64,000 nucleotides of DNA from Amphiduros pacificus. Lineage: Eukaryota > Annelida > Polychaeta > Phyllodocida > Hesionidae. Location: the NCBI GenBank assembly GCA_949316495.1, contig OX439012.1:5649559-5713558 (forward strand). The letters run 5' to 3'. Positions 1-14,111 of this stretch are shown in pieces. The notes below the pieces were generated by a model. It made no database searches. It saw only the letters and a program-made list of their open reading frames with translations, and was not told the DNA's origin. How positions within the stretch are numbered: position 1 is the stretch's first letter; each line of letters begins with the position of its first letter. The translations under genes and the position numbers were made by a program.

Positions 1-329
1 ACATGATGGATTCCTACATTGCTCAAGTTGCACAATGTAGGAATAACACATGGCAGCATGTAAGAGTGGCCTAAATGATGTCAAATAACTGTCACATAGT
101 TGATTCCTACATTGCTCAAGTTGCACAATGTAGGAATAACACATGCCAGCATGTAAAAGTTACCAGAATGATGCCAAATATCTGTCACATGATGGATTCC
201 TACATTGCTCAAGTTGCACAATGTAGGAATAACACATGCCAGCATGTAAGAATGACCAAAATGGTGTCAAATAACTGTCACATGGTGGATTCCTACATTG
301 CACAAGTTGCACAATGTAGGATTAATTGA
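1..329. repeat. 93-bp tandem repeat with a built-in hairpin, about 3.5 copies
   Basis: TTCCTACATTG recurs at 11, 104, 197 and 290, a period of exactly 93 bp. Each unit contains an inverted repeat, ATTCCTACATTG and CAATGTAGGAAT, separated by about 11 bp, so each unit can form a 12-bp hairpin. Because 93 is a multiple of three, one frame stays open through the array. That frame has no other sign of coding. Confidence 0.95.
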
Positions 330-2231
330 AATTAATTTTCAAATACTTTCAAGTTTTGAGTGGTGCCATCTTGCTACTGTTAAATGTGCGCATGCCAGGG
401 AAATGCTTTATAAATAACATCATAGGACCCCCTCAACCCACATACAAAATTGGGTGACCTTTGAATTGATCTGCACTTGTTTTTTCCTCCATGCTTAAAT
501 AATATTTTGGTTTTTATAATTACTATAATTTCCTTTTACATAATATGGCACAAAATCCAGCACAGTGATATTTGGAACACCATTTTTGAAATCTGAGATG
601 TTGACATAGTCTACCATAGATTTAGAAGAAAAAAATGAATAATGAACTGTGAACAGTGAATAAGTAACAAAGTTCACACAATCAGGAGTGATATATGGAA
701 TGTGCAGCAGGCTTGTAGCCTGGTTGTAGCTGAGCCATAGCCTGGCTTCACTAGACCTATCAGCTGAAAGCAGTGACCAACAACACAACACTGGTGAACG
801 TCACTGGTACATCTACATCTATAAGTTTACTCAGCAAAACCTATTGGCATCCCGCCGAGAAATGGTAAGCTGTATTGGTCCTATCAGGATTTAAAAACAT
901 AAAATCTCTTAAAAGACAATTCCTACTTATTTGCGCAAAGTAGGAATTCCAACCGAGCGCACTTGCGCTATGTAGGAATTCCTACTTGGCCGCGATTCCT
1001 ACCAGGCGCAAGACATGACTACAATTTCCATGTCAATAAACCAAATAAACCTGATGTAATAATAATTGTGGGATCAGTGGTAGTATTTTTGGCAGAAAGA
1101 GTACAAGTAGAGGTAGATATGTGCCGTCAATTAAATTGAGATGGTCATAGAAGGTAGGCCAAGTTGGGGGCCGGCTACGATAAATGACAGCGGGTGGGGC
1201 TTCACAACAAGAAGATGGCTAAAAATAGCCACTTGTTTATGTATAGCAAACCACAGTTGGAACAAGTCTGAAAAGCACTGTAAATTTGATTTCAATGCTA
1301 GAGGGTCTGAAGGTAACTCCAGACACCTAAAGCGTGCAAATGTGTAGATAACAGAGAGATATGAGATATCAGACCAAGCACTCGACACTGGCAGCAAAGA
1401 GTGGATACTCGTGAGCGCGGTGCCTTGCAAAGACAACACAGTATGGTCCCGCCCTCGCAAGCGGTTTCTAATCAAAACTGCCGTCAGAGCTTGCTAAAAG
1501 TCTGGTATCAGATAGACCGGGTTCACTGCGAGAGAATGTGTTGTTAGACTAGCAATGGATCCCAGAAAATCAACCAAGAAGGACGATTTTATCAGTGCTC
1601 AAATGAAAGCCGGCATTCCACTATCAAGCATGCGCGTAAATGTAATGTAATAACATTAATGTTATGGAAATGTAATGGAATAACATTCTATTACATGTAA
1701 TGTAATAACATTTTATTACAAAGTTTGGGGGTATAGATTATGCAAGGAAAAAGGGCTTGATAATATCATTTTACGAATGCTAGTTATTTGCTGAAGTGAA
1801 ATCTAACCTGACTGCACTCCTGGATTGTATTCGGAGAGGCTTTCTGATATTTAGAGAATTGTGACTGGATCAATGGATAGAGTGATCCCTCAGGCTCTGA
1901 AGATGTTGTTCCAAACACACCAACAAGGTGCTCAGGTGCTGGCAAACAAGGGTCAAAGAAACCTTCCTAGAACATAACATATAAACACATACATAATAGG
2001 TAGGTGTTACTGATGATATCAAATCCAGAGTAAGAGAAGGAACGTCATTGGTTGACAAAAATCATGATACCAAATTTAGAATAAGAGAAGGAACATCATT
2101 GGTTGACAAAAATCCTGATATAAAATACAGAATAGGAAAGGAACTTAGTTTCTAAAAAATATAATGTTGATATTTATAAAAGAGAAAACGTTAGGGTATT
2201 TAATAGATAAAAATACTATTGTGGTGATTTC
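330..2231. other. Non-coding stretch, probably gene A intron 6
   Basis: No convincing exon was seen. Segment 925-1005 carries more ATTCCTAC/GTAGGAAT motifs like those of the array at 1-329. Segment 1635-1725 is an AT-rich cluster of near-palindromes built on TAATGTAATAACATT. The next expected iGluR exon (the homologue of gene B exon 7) was not found here, so it should lie to the left of the window. Confidence 0.5.
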
Positions 2232-2597
2232 AGATGATAGCTGTTGTTGGACAAAGGCTTTTGTTGGACAAAGGCTTTTGTTGGACAAAGGCTTTTGTTG
2301 GACAAAGGCTTTTGTTGGACAAAGGCTTTGTTGGACAAAGGCTTTTGTTGGACAAAGGCTTTTGTTGGACATAGGCGTTTGTTGGACAAAGGCTTTTATT
2401 GGACAAAGGCTTTTGTTGGACAAAGGCTTTTGTTGGACAAAGGCTTTTGTCGGACATAGGCTTTTGTCGGACAAAGGCTTTTTTCGGACAAAGGCTTTTG
2501 GTGGACAAAGGCTTTTGTTGGACAAAGGCTTTTGTTGGACAAAGGCTTTTGTTGGACAAAGGCTTTTGTTGGACAAAGGCTTTTGTTGGACAAACTC
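2232..2597. repeat. 17-bp minisatellite at the gene A intron 6 donor, about 21 copies
   Basis: The unit on the plus strand is TTTTGTTGGACAAAGGC. The array ends at the splice donor of gene A exon 6: on the minus strand the exon is followed by GTGAGTTTGTCCAAC and then by the repeats. A 17-bp unit gives a 51-bp codon period, which explains the long open frames on both strands. They are not genes. Confidence 0.95.
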
Positions 2598-2599
2598 AC

Positions 2600-2724
2600 C
2601 ACGTTGGTGATGCCATCTGGCACTAACCAGGCAAACTCCGAAGTTGTCATTTCCATCGCTTCTGCTTTGCTCATTATCACTCCGGCAAATTGTGAAATGC
2701 AGAAGAGTAGAATGATATTGATTC
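2600..2724 (-). CDS. Gene A exon 6 (amino-terminal domain)
   Basis: The acceptor is ctccag and the donor is GTGAGT. The exon enters in phase 1 and leaves in phase 0, ending in LVPDGITNV. It has the same 125-nt length as gene B exon 6, whose product ends LVPEGVTSR. The 17-bp minisatellite begins directly after the donor. Confidence 0.88.
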
Positions 2725-5700
2725 CTGGAGCAATATATGGTTAAAATGCTGAATCAATTTATGTCATCTTGATAATATGATCACTGGTATGCAACATTTT
2801 CTGATAGTTACAAGAACACTGTGTTAAATATTGTATTTTTTTTTTAAACTAGTATTCTACTTGCTTCAGAAATGCCTCCCGAGGAGGTAAGTTGGTGTCT
2901 GTAAAATGTAGCATTTGTTTTGCCCTATTTTTTATTTCTCTTCAGAAAATGTACACAATCTTGTTCACCGAAAAGCTTCTGTGATCACATGATAATGTGA
3001 ATTATCCTGAAAAAAGTCAATGGTAAATGAAAAAAAAACTGACCATTTTCCCTGATGTCTTGGAGACTTTGTTGGATCTCAGTCATGTTCATGTCACTAC
3101 TGGGAGAGAAGTACCTGACTAGCGGCACTGGCCACTCCCTGGATATAGCAGTGCTGACAAACATACTGGCACCATTACGACCTGCAATGTAGGTAAGGTC
3201 CTTATCACTGAATCTATAGAAATAAGGGTCCATAAGGTCATGAGGTTCACAAGTTTAAACAGCGGTAAAAGACCAGACACTGATCGACATATTTTTTGGT
3301 TTCACTTCTTGTTTTTGCTTGCAACTTAAAAAGAGCTGCCGGTGGCATCGTGCGGTTCCGGCAGTTATTCGGACCTGACCACTAGATAAAATGTGTTGAC
3401 TAGGGATGATAATATAAACAAACAAACCGTAGTGGTTGTAGGAGGCCAGCACGGCAAGGCGGGTCCAGGAGAAATGCTCCGCCAGGTCCGCCAGGGCTGT
3501 GATCTGGAATTTGTCCGGAGGACTCATCTACAATGCAATTGGTGTTAATAATGAAATTGTTTTACATACCTCACAAATCTAGCGTTCATATCAATGGCGC
3601 TAATGCCATTATCCACCACCAGGGCACTTATTACTACCTGTGACACTAGATGGCAGTGATTTATATGCTTCTCAGACATGTTTGTTCAAGAAGACCTTGT
3701 ACAGATTTCTTATGTAACTGTGACTAAGCAACTGCACTATGAAGAGTGGGGTATTTTATATGCACGTCAATGCCCCACAAGACAGGTCTGAGATTGGTAA
3801 AAACCCCATATCTGATACAATCTCTTTCTATATATATATAGTGGTACTGTTTTAATGTTACTGGAATTGGTACTGGCATTAGAGCATCTTGTAATGTCCG
3901 TCCCCAATTTTCTCAACCTTGGATCACGGTATTGAAAATTGTGGAAACAATTATTAGTAAACTGTCTCCTAGATACTTTTTTCATAAAATAGACATATTT
4001 AGGTAAATAAATTGATAGGTTTTGAAGGAAAAAGACCAAATTTATTTTTTGACCCCCATGCTAACTAGAATTGCGCTTTTTGCTGCAACAGGCCATATAG
4101 TAATGGCAGCCTGCATAGTTTTATATGACCTAGTTTTTGATGATTTAGTATTAGATGACCTAGTTTTATATGACACCTAGTTTTAGTTGACCTAGTTTTG
4201 TATATCAGAGTTTTATATTACCTAGGTAAAGATGACGTAGTTCTAAATAACATAATTTGTTTGTCAAAAATTTATATGACCTAGTTTAGATGACAAAGGT
4301 TTAGATGACAAAGGTTTAGATGACAAAGGTTTAGATGACAAAGGTTTAGATGACATAATTTTATGTGACATAGTTTTATGTGATATAGTTTTATGTGACA
4401 TAGTTTATGTGACATTGGTTCATATGACATAGTTTCATATGATATATTGCAATATTTTTATATCTTCTAGTTTTATATCCCCTAGTTTTATATCACTAAA
4501 CTCTGCCAGGTCCAAAATCTGGAGGACTCGTTTGTTACAGATAAAAGATACATAGATAATAGACAGGGTGGATGATAACAACAATATGACTCGGAGGTCT
4601 TGAGTTTAGTTACTATCATACACTTTGAACAGGTATAGCGCTGGAATCACTTTATACAATGTAGGAATTGGTTTATATAATGATATAAAAATAATCTTAC
4701 TTTAAGATATCTTACCTTCATCATACAGATGTAGTAATCTTTAACATATCTTACCTTCAGTAAAAAGGGGTAGTCATTTTCATTGAAGGAGAGTGAGTCA
4801 TCTGTGGCATATGGCGCCACCTGGGGAACACTTAGTCCCGCCAAGACCGGATATGTTGCTATGACAGCATCACTGGTTTCCGGTCCTATTATCACCTGAA
4901 CTCCCTGGTCCAATTGATAGCATTCTGAAATAAAATTTATTCATAATAAAATATAGGCAATAATATGATGCTTTACTCCCTTGCCACCTTTCCCGCCAAA
5001 ATGTTGTGATGATGACGTCGTCATATGTCTCGACCAATCAAAAGAGTGATATGTCTGATGGGAAACACTGATGGCTGCAGACAGTTTTCCACTGAATCTG
5101 TTGTGCGATGTATCAAGATGACTTTTAAAAGGTAGAAAATTTGCAGAATAGAAAAGCTGGCAAAATTGCCTGGAGCATGTAGTAGAAATCATCAAACTGG
5201 AACATCTGGTCTACATCTAAGAATTGCCCCAGAGTGAACAAGAGAAAGTGGTGCTCCACATGTAACACTGATGGGAAAAATAACAAACAAAACAAAAATT
5301 ACAATAAACAAAACAAAAATTACAATAAACAAAACAAAAATTACAACAAACAAAACAAAAATTACAACAACCAAAACAAAAAATTAAATAAACAACAAAA
5401 TACATTTAAACACAAACAATCATTGCAAACTAATGGGGTAGTTAGAAATTATTTTTATTCATCTTTTCAAAACATTTAATTTGGTATACGAACAATTTTT
5501 TAGCACAACTGGTGGCAAAGATGTACCTTTTCAGACCCGATTATGTAAGTTGCTATATTATCTATACCTGTCGGCAATCATTTGTCAAAAAAGGAACCAT
5601 CCGTGTTACAAAAAAAACCTTTCCATTTTCAACTTTAATCCAAGGTAACACACTATGTAGAAAATTAATTTCAAGGCCCGGCCTGATAACAACATTGTCC

Positions 5701-8700
5701 TTGTATGTGTTAACAATGTTGTGAGCACATTGCCTTACAACATATGGTAAGAGCATGCCTATAACGTGGTGAGCACGTAGGGCCTCGCACCACTATTACA
5801 ATGTCCCATTGAAACCCATAGTAAATGCCTCACCTTCAAAAATTCATAAAAAATATTCGTATCGACCTAGGGTATTTTGAAAAATACTTATCAGATGGCA
5901 AAAATATTCATCTTTCTAAAAGCAGAGTATGAAGTGAGGTTGACCATTGAATTTTTTTGCTAGGATCTGTTAAAGCGCCACCTACCTTGAAAACAAAGAA
6001 CACAACATGGAAATATAGGAATGAGCCCCTGACAGCAAAGATCAATACATAGTCCCTTCAATTATTCTCATTATTTTTCTAATAACTTCGACAAAACAAG
6101 CCATCATTGTACTATTAAATAGCACTTTTCATTTTTTGTCTAATGTGATCTGCATCTCGTTATTATCATGTATAATAAGGGGGAGTAGGAAATTATCAAG
6201 CACTACTTTCGTATGCCCTGGTCCCACATATCAAATAGTAGACTCAGGTCTAATAGAGATCAAATATAGCCCTAAATGCAACTTTATGCCAATTATAGTC
6301 ATCTATGATATTACCCTAATTAAGTGCAGGTGTTAAAACAAGCATGCATGCTTACCTATATACCATAGTGCCACCTATTGGCTCCCCTGGTCTTGCCAGA
6401 TTAGAGTACCATTCAGCGCATTTTGGTGCCGCACAATAAGGGATGATTAAAACTGGTATTTCATTTTATATTGACTCCAAACTTTCAGAATTAATTTGTA
6501 AAGTAGGGATGCACATGTCTAAATTTTACATAAGCACGTAAAAGAATTTTTAACACCAAAAAAAATCAAAAGGTTTTTAAGAAATCATGAAAAAAATGCT
6601 ATTTTGTGCTGTAAAATGTTGTTTTGTGCCAATATCATACGATAAAGATTACCAAATGGTACTTTATTATGCAAATTATCTAAATTTGAATGTTACCTTC
6701 TGATTTTATGCATAATTTATGAAATATAAAGAATAGAGATCCCTCTTAGAGCAATATATTAGGATGTTATACAGAAAACAGAGAGTCTGAGAGCATGAAT
6801 TTTGCCTATTTGATGAGCATGAAGTTCACAATAGACATTTTATACAGTTTTTCCTTACACATCTACACATTGTAAACTCTCTCTGCTGTGCATATTTATT
6901 ATATAAAATACACCTATTGACTTGTGCAGCATGTGGTTCAGGTGCCAGTAGAGCATGCACTTCAATATAGAGGTTTATAGGGGTTGTTGGCATTGTCATA
7001 CATTATATCAGGCAAAAAGGGACCTGTTATGGATTAAACTACATTGGATCTATTTCCTATTTATATAATTTTACTAAATTAATTGATAAATCACTGCTCA
7101 AAAGAGTCACAGTTGAAAGTGAAACTCCATGCTGTTTGCCTATTAGGCCTCGCACCACTATTACAATGTCCCATTGAAACCCATAGTAAATGCCTCACCT
7201 TCAAAAATTCATAAAAAATATTCGTATCGACCTAGGGTATTTTGAAAAATACTTATCAGATGGCAAAAATATTCATCTTTCTAAAAGCAGAGTATGAAGT
7301 GAGGTTGACCATTGAATTTTTTTGCTAGGATCTGTTAAAGCGCCACCTACCTTGAAAACAAAGAACACAACATGGAAATATAGGAATGAGCCCCTGACAG
7401 CAAAGATCAATACATAGTCCCTTCAATTATTCTCATTATTTTTCTAATAACTTCGACAAAACAAGCCATCATTGTACTATTAAATAGCACTTTTCATTTT
7501 TTGTCTAATGTGATCTGCATCTCGTTATTATCATGTATAATAAGGGGGAGTAGGAAATTATCAAGCACTACTTTCGTATGCCCTGGTCCCACATATCAAA
7601 TAGTAGACTCAGGTCTAATAGGAGAAAACCTTGTGGTGGTTGAAATGGCCAATAGGTGGCTGCAGTGCCACAGGAAATGGCGACCTGTAACATCAACGGT
7701 AATCCAAAATATACATTGAATGTAATAGACAAGACTTCTGAATGTACAAAATAAAACAAATAAATAAATGCTCATGTCTTTTGTTGTGATGCAAGTTTAT
7801 TGTTTCACACATGAGCTGAGGCCCGTGCCTAAAGGGTTAACCCATTGTCCTTGTAAATCTGTGACCGGGTGGATTGTCATGTCAAGGACCTGCGATATGA
7901 TAATTCAGTGAGGCAGCTCTATATCTGTTACAAGGAGGTCTCATCACGAAATGACTGAAATAATGTTGAAAGTGATGTGAAACCCCAAACAAACAAACAA
8001 ACAAGTTTATTTTTATTATCAACTCCAATATAAATTAATATAATTTCAGACAATATCAACAAATCAGCATAACATGCCAGACGATATGCTAGAATCCCAA
8101 TTGAGTAGCTAGATTTGGCAGAAGACAGTTGAATTTGCTTACAGCTGTCTTTATATGTACCAAATATTGCTAACAACAGATCTTACAACGTCAGGTTACA
8201 ATGTGCTTAGCACCAAAACACAACTGCCCACAACGTAGAAAAAACGTGGCATAATTAACTGGGAAGAATATATTTTGTGTTTCATGTTGAAATGTAACTA
8301 TTTATGTTTCTTTCATTCAAACTGTATTTTTTAAATGTGTGTGAACATTGTTACTTATTCACTATTCACTGTTCATTTAATCCATTTCAACATCATGAGC
8401 TTTAGGGTTTTTTTACTTGTTTTATTTGTGTTTTATATGTTTTGTGTGATTGATTGGGTTGTTCTCAGTACAACTTACGGTGCTGGATGTACTGCAGAGT
8501 TTCCAGAAGTCCATCTGTCACGTTCACCACTGTCTTGAGTGTGGTATTTGGTAATACATCCGGGTTAGAGTTGATATAGTCGACTGCCAGCTGTATGAGG
8601 GTGGCATGTTGTCCATTATCCCTGGCAAGGTTCACCCCTAAAATAATAGCAATACAAAGAAAGGTCACTCCATTGTAAGACAAGGAACAGACTAGCAACA

Positions 8701-11700
8701 ATTTGGAATAAATCAGGAATACATTAAGACCAGAATAGGGACAGATTAGGGACAGATTAGAAACAAATTAGAAACAGATTAGGAACAGACTAGGAACAAA
8801 TTAGGAACAGATTAAGAATACATTAGAAACAGATTTGGAACGAATAAGGAACCAATTACGACAAAAATGACAGGCAACTAACTGTACAGTGAGCGACATG
8901 AAAACTGTATGCAACATAAAAGCTGTAAATCAGTTTATCAATGAATTACCGATGTGGATCATGTTATTTTACATTCACATGTCAGACAACTATCCTGATT
9001 GGTTGGGAGGTTAGGTGCACTTATAAGTGCACTTAGAAGGCAATGCCATGGGATCAAGCCTCTCTACAAGTTGTCTACATCTTTCATGTCGCAGACTGTA
9101 TTTAACCAGGGACACGCTATACTACGACTGTTACGTTGGCTACATTGTTATGTTTCTTCATAATACACATATGCAATTGAATTGTCAGTGTTTAATATAT
9201 ACATGCAATGTTCACACACGATCAATGTGACAGTCCTTTTCAAAAACTGATCACAATACTCCACGCTTGAGTTTCAAAATTCTGTGATCCACCAGGTGTC
9301 TCTTGTCTTGTGTCAAGTAAAATGCATGCTGGGATAGGTTTATAGCCATGATAGCTAGACAATGCAGTCCAAATCTATATTAGGACTATCAAGGACGTCT
9401 CGTTGTGCAGCGGGCGAATATTGTCACTCTTTTATTTTTGGAGGGGATTGTTTCGTTTGTTTGTTCAGTCTTATCTAGGTACCACCTTATTGCTCTGATT
9501 GATTAGTGTTCTCCAATCACCCATCGGCAAAGCCCAGATATAGACAATAACATGTCCATATATATGGACAATAAACCAGCTCGCAGGTGCCCGTATGCCT
9601 TTGCCCGGAATTCCGGTCACACGTCACTGGAACTTGTGGTTGTTGTTTAGGGTTTCCCTGTTCTATATTTATGTCAACCAATCAGAGCAAACCCTCCATA
9701 ATAGTGACATTATTCGCCCGCTGCACAAACCCATTGCAACGAGATGTCCTTGATAGTCCTATATATAGATTGGACTGCATAGTCTAGCCCAGATAGGTGA
9801 TCTGGAGGGGTTTGTCGAACGTCCATGGTCTCTACCAAAGAAAAGTTTGGTGGAGTTGATTGAGCTCTAGTGAAGTAAAAACTTGCCAGCTGCAAAAACT
9901 TTGGTAAACCCATTTAAACGTCAAAATTGAACCCGTTTCAACTGCCGTTAAAACGGGTTTGATTCAATTTTTGCAGCTGGCGATTATTATCAAGTATTTA
10001 TATTTTCTTTATTTAACGTTATCCAAAAAAATACATAATCAGGAGAAGAATAGAAAGATAGAAAGAAAATGACATGTCGATCATCAATTTGTAGGTGAAT
10101 GATTAGCATTGACAGGCGACTACTTTTCAAATAAAGATTACAATATCAATCATAGACTTTACACAATATTAAATGCAATTCCTGGAATGCTTGGTAACAA
10201 ATGTGGCAATATCTTACAGAAATATAGAACGAGTAATTAGTACTGATGATCCTCTCTTCCTTTCCCCGCATTTTGACCTTTGCCAATAATTACATGAGAT
10301 GACATAACATGCGCAGGTGATAATATATATGTTCTATAGTTGAGTGTATTGATGGGGAACTTAAGGTATTACATAATGAAATCAAAAATAGACATTTGTA
10401 TCTTCTTTTCTTATTGGAATTTCAATGAGAAATCTTCGGACATTATTTTTTTCTCCTCTGCTTGTTAAGAAAAGCGCTTTTTAACATCAGACTCACATAC
10501 ATAAAGAGCCCAATAATTAAATTTAAAGTTGTCAATGTTGTAAATCAGCCAATAACTGAAAGAGCAGTATACAACCGACAACAAAGCTTATGGATTGATT
10601 GTCGATGTTTAATACACCATTTGATGTCGTTGGCACATGTACGTAGCTGACAAAAATCTGGTGATAATATTTCCGAAAGTGCAGATGCACTTAAAATACT
10701 TGGAATCTCAGATCTGTTGTCGTCCGCAGAAATGTCTAACATGTTCTATTTATTTCGGCTTATTGAAACAAATTTGTGAACAGAAATACTTGCTTCTACA
10801 TACCAGATAACATTAATCTTGAGTTATAAAACTCATGTATCTAAAAGTAGTGAGACACGTCATTGGCGGGAATTAATTTTGGTATATTGGCGGGTCCAGA
10901 ACCGGTTGTTGAAGACGTGTGGGAAATTTTTTCGTGGTTCGTAGTTCGTAGTTCGTGTTTCGTTTTTCATTTTTCGTGGTTCGTAGTTCGTGTTTCATTT
11001 TTCATTTTTCGTGGTTCGTAGTTCGTGTTTCGTTTTTCATTTTTCGTGGTTTGTAGTTCGTAGTTTGTGTTTCGTTTTTCATTTTTCATAAAAATAATAA
11101 AATGGGTAGATCTTTATATAATACACGTATATACTCTATATTTCGATATAGATATGATTTTCCAAAAAACAAGGAAAAGCCTTTTCATAGTTGGAATTTA
11201 TGAAAATTAAATTAAAAGGTTTTTGTGTGGTTTTCATATCGCGGGATGACTCAATCTTGTTTAAATCGATACTGTAGGATGTTCTATATCATAGTTATTA
11301 GATTCTCTGCAAAAATTGGACATTTTGGATGAAAATTTGGGGCAAGAAACTGTTCATCTTAAATTTATATGTATTTTACCATTGCAAAATGTACAAAATA
11401 CATACATAATTGTCTTCCTCTTGTTCTCACGATTTCAAAAAATATTTAAATCATTTCTGTAAGTGTATTATTGGCCGAGATATTAATATGAAATCTTTAC
11501 CACTATAATCAACATCTTATTTCATCATTGGCAATTACGGCAGTCATTTTCTGATACGAAACATTGTAAAATGTACAAAATACATAGTACATAATTGTCT
11601 TCCTCTTGTTCTCACGATTTCAAAAATATTCATATTGCACATTGTAATGAATATGCACATTGTAACGAAATCGGGGTCAATGGGTGCAATTTTCACAACA

Positions 11701-14054
11701 ATTTATACCCTTCATATAAACTTTTCCATGTCAGAAAATTCAATGTTCTATTTGTTTTACGCATATAAAACAATTTCATAATTATCAGCCAATCCTATGG
11801 TTGCGCGAATCCTATGGTTGTTAGCTCTACCTTATATTAATTGCTCAAGTCCCATTTTTTTCAATGAATATTCATTTTTTGGCAAACATTTATATTGGGC
11901 TTCTATTTGAGCGATATGCACATCAGAACATATTAAATTAAACTATTTTTTGCAAACATAGAAAATATAAAGAATAATGACTTTATACAGAAAACAAAGA
12001 TGAAATCTTCATATTGGGATTCAATTTGACTATACTATTTCAAAGGCTGCCAGGTATTTGTTTTCAACGCCAATTGGGGTTGCCAGGGCGTGAAAGCACC
12101 ATATGTGTGAAAGTGCCCGTATGACTGCCCCCTCCTAAAGCTAAGAACCACGAAAAAATTTCCCTTGAACCACGAACTACGAAACACGAACTATGAACCA
12201 CGAAAAATGAAAAACGAACCACGAACTACGAAACACGAACTACGAACCACGAAAAAATTTCTGTTAAACCACAAACTACGAAACACGAACTACGAAACAC
12301 GAACTACGAACCACGAAAAACGAACCACGAAAAAATTTCCCACACGTTTGTTGAAGGGGGTTTTCAATTAAACTTAATTCCACATTTATATTGTGCGGTA
12401 TATGTTCTTATCACATGACCTTGGTTAAGATTTGTCAACATATATATTCGCACATACATGTTAAAGTCACTGTCATGTGCTCTCTTTTAGAAAATGTTAA
12501 AACATCGAGACCCACCACTAATGTCTATCTGAACGTGCAAGAACTTAGCCATTTTAAGGTCTATAATCCACAATGAAAAAACTGGGACAGACTTATGTTT
12601 TTTTGGCTTAAACGTGTTCAAAGTAATGTTATTTGTTACTTTAGCACAGAAACAGTAAACTTAACCAGCTAGTGTTAAATTTTTATTATTTAAATTGAAC
12701 CCGTTATAACGGTAGTTAAAACGGGTTCCACTCAGTTTTTGCAGCTGGCGACCTATATCAAGTCTTTATATTTTCTTTATTTAATGTCATCCAAAGAATA
12801 ATCAATCTTTTGGGGGATATTTTAGATATGATCATGGCATAAAATATGAATTATCACTAAAAGAGATTGTCCGCCATGTGTGCTGTAGGAGCCGAAGGCA
12901 GTTACGTAAATATACGAGACCACACGAAGTTCTCTCCAAATGCTTCAAACTGATTGTGGATTATAGACCTTAAGGCGAGATGCATTTTCAGGGGACTAAT
13001 AACTATTTTTCATTAGGCTCATCACCAGATATAAATATTTTCAGGTTGAAAGTTTAAAAGAATTATTCGACACAGTTGATGCTGCTTTGAAAGAAATTGG
13101 CCTGTTTACTCATTTTTAAGGGTGGAGTAGTGTTGGGCTGGCAATTGCTAGCTTAGCATCTACTTGAGACACGACGTTCATCATGATTTAGGGTCTTTTA
13201 AATGTGATGTTTACGTTTAACTACTTGTGAATCATTGTTTTATTGATATGACGTCATTGTTTATTGTATGTTTTTACACTTATTCATATTTCACAAGTTT
13301 TTAATACACTCCCTAATGTCACTGAATGACCTTAATGTGTCGATGTGCTGTTAAGAATTCATCCATTCATTCATTCATTCATTCAATTGGCAAAGCCCAG
13401 ATAGGTGTTCTGGAGGGGTTTATAGAACATCCAAGGTCTCTTCTATTTCAACCAAAGAAAAGTTTTGTGGAGTTGATAGAGCTCTAGTGAAGTAAAAAGT
13501 CGCCAGCTGTAAAAACTTAGGTAAACCCGTTTAAATGTCCAAATTGAACCTGTTTCAGCTGCCGTTTAAATGGGTTTGACTCAGTTTTTGGAGCTGCCGA
13601 CTGATATCAAGTATTTATATTTTCTTTATTTAATGTCATCCAAGGAATAATCAAGCTTTTTGGGAGATTTTAGATATAATCATAAAATATGAATTATCAC
13701 TAAAAGAGTTGGGTATTTAAAAAATCTCATGCAAAAGGGATTATACAGAAAAAGCAATAATTACCTATCTGGGCTTTGCCGATTGGTGATTGGAGAACAC
13801 TAAATGAATGAAGAATCAAGATAACAAATTAAATATGTTATGTGATTTTTGATTGGCTAAAATAGTCATCTGCTAAAGTTTACTCAGGGAAAAGGTTCAA
13901 ATGATCATTTATGAAACAATTTGCAGATTGTTTCAGTAAATGTTAACAAATATAGCAAAAAAGCAATGATCAGCAAAGCACTCAGGCCATTGGCCTATGT
14001 TTAGTAGAGCGAAAGTGTGTATCAATTTTACCACAGTTTTCGCCAAAAAACGTG

Positions 14055-14111
<57 letters not shown>

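Larger units (their letters stand above)
5781..7621. mobile_element. Unit bounded by two identical direct repeats (LTR-like pair or double MITE)
   Basis: Two identical 476-bp repeats enclose 889 bp without a recognisable gene. No flanking target duplication was evident and the ends are not TG...CA, so a retroelement reading is weak. Identity of the copies suggests a recent event. It lies in intron 2 of gene A. Confidence 0.5.

Noticed and set aside
495-791. Minus-strand frame with SYNQATSLLHIPYITPDC, resembling a receptor amino-terminal domain strand
   Set aside because: Tempting, but gene A exon 3 already covers that part of the domain and its position does not fit exon 7. The rest of the frame is low-complexity. 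It might be an exon of a third paralog, which I cannot support.
2145-2680. Several long open frames on both strands (KAFVQQKPLSNKSLCPT)
   Set aside because: Product of the 17-bp minisatellite, whose 51-bp codon period keeps several frames open.
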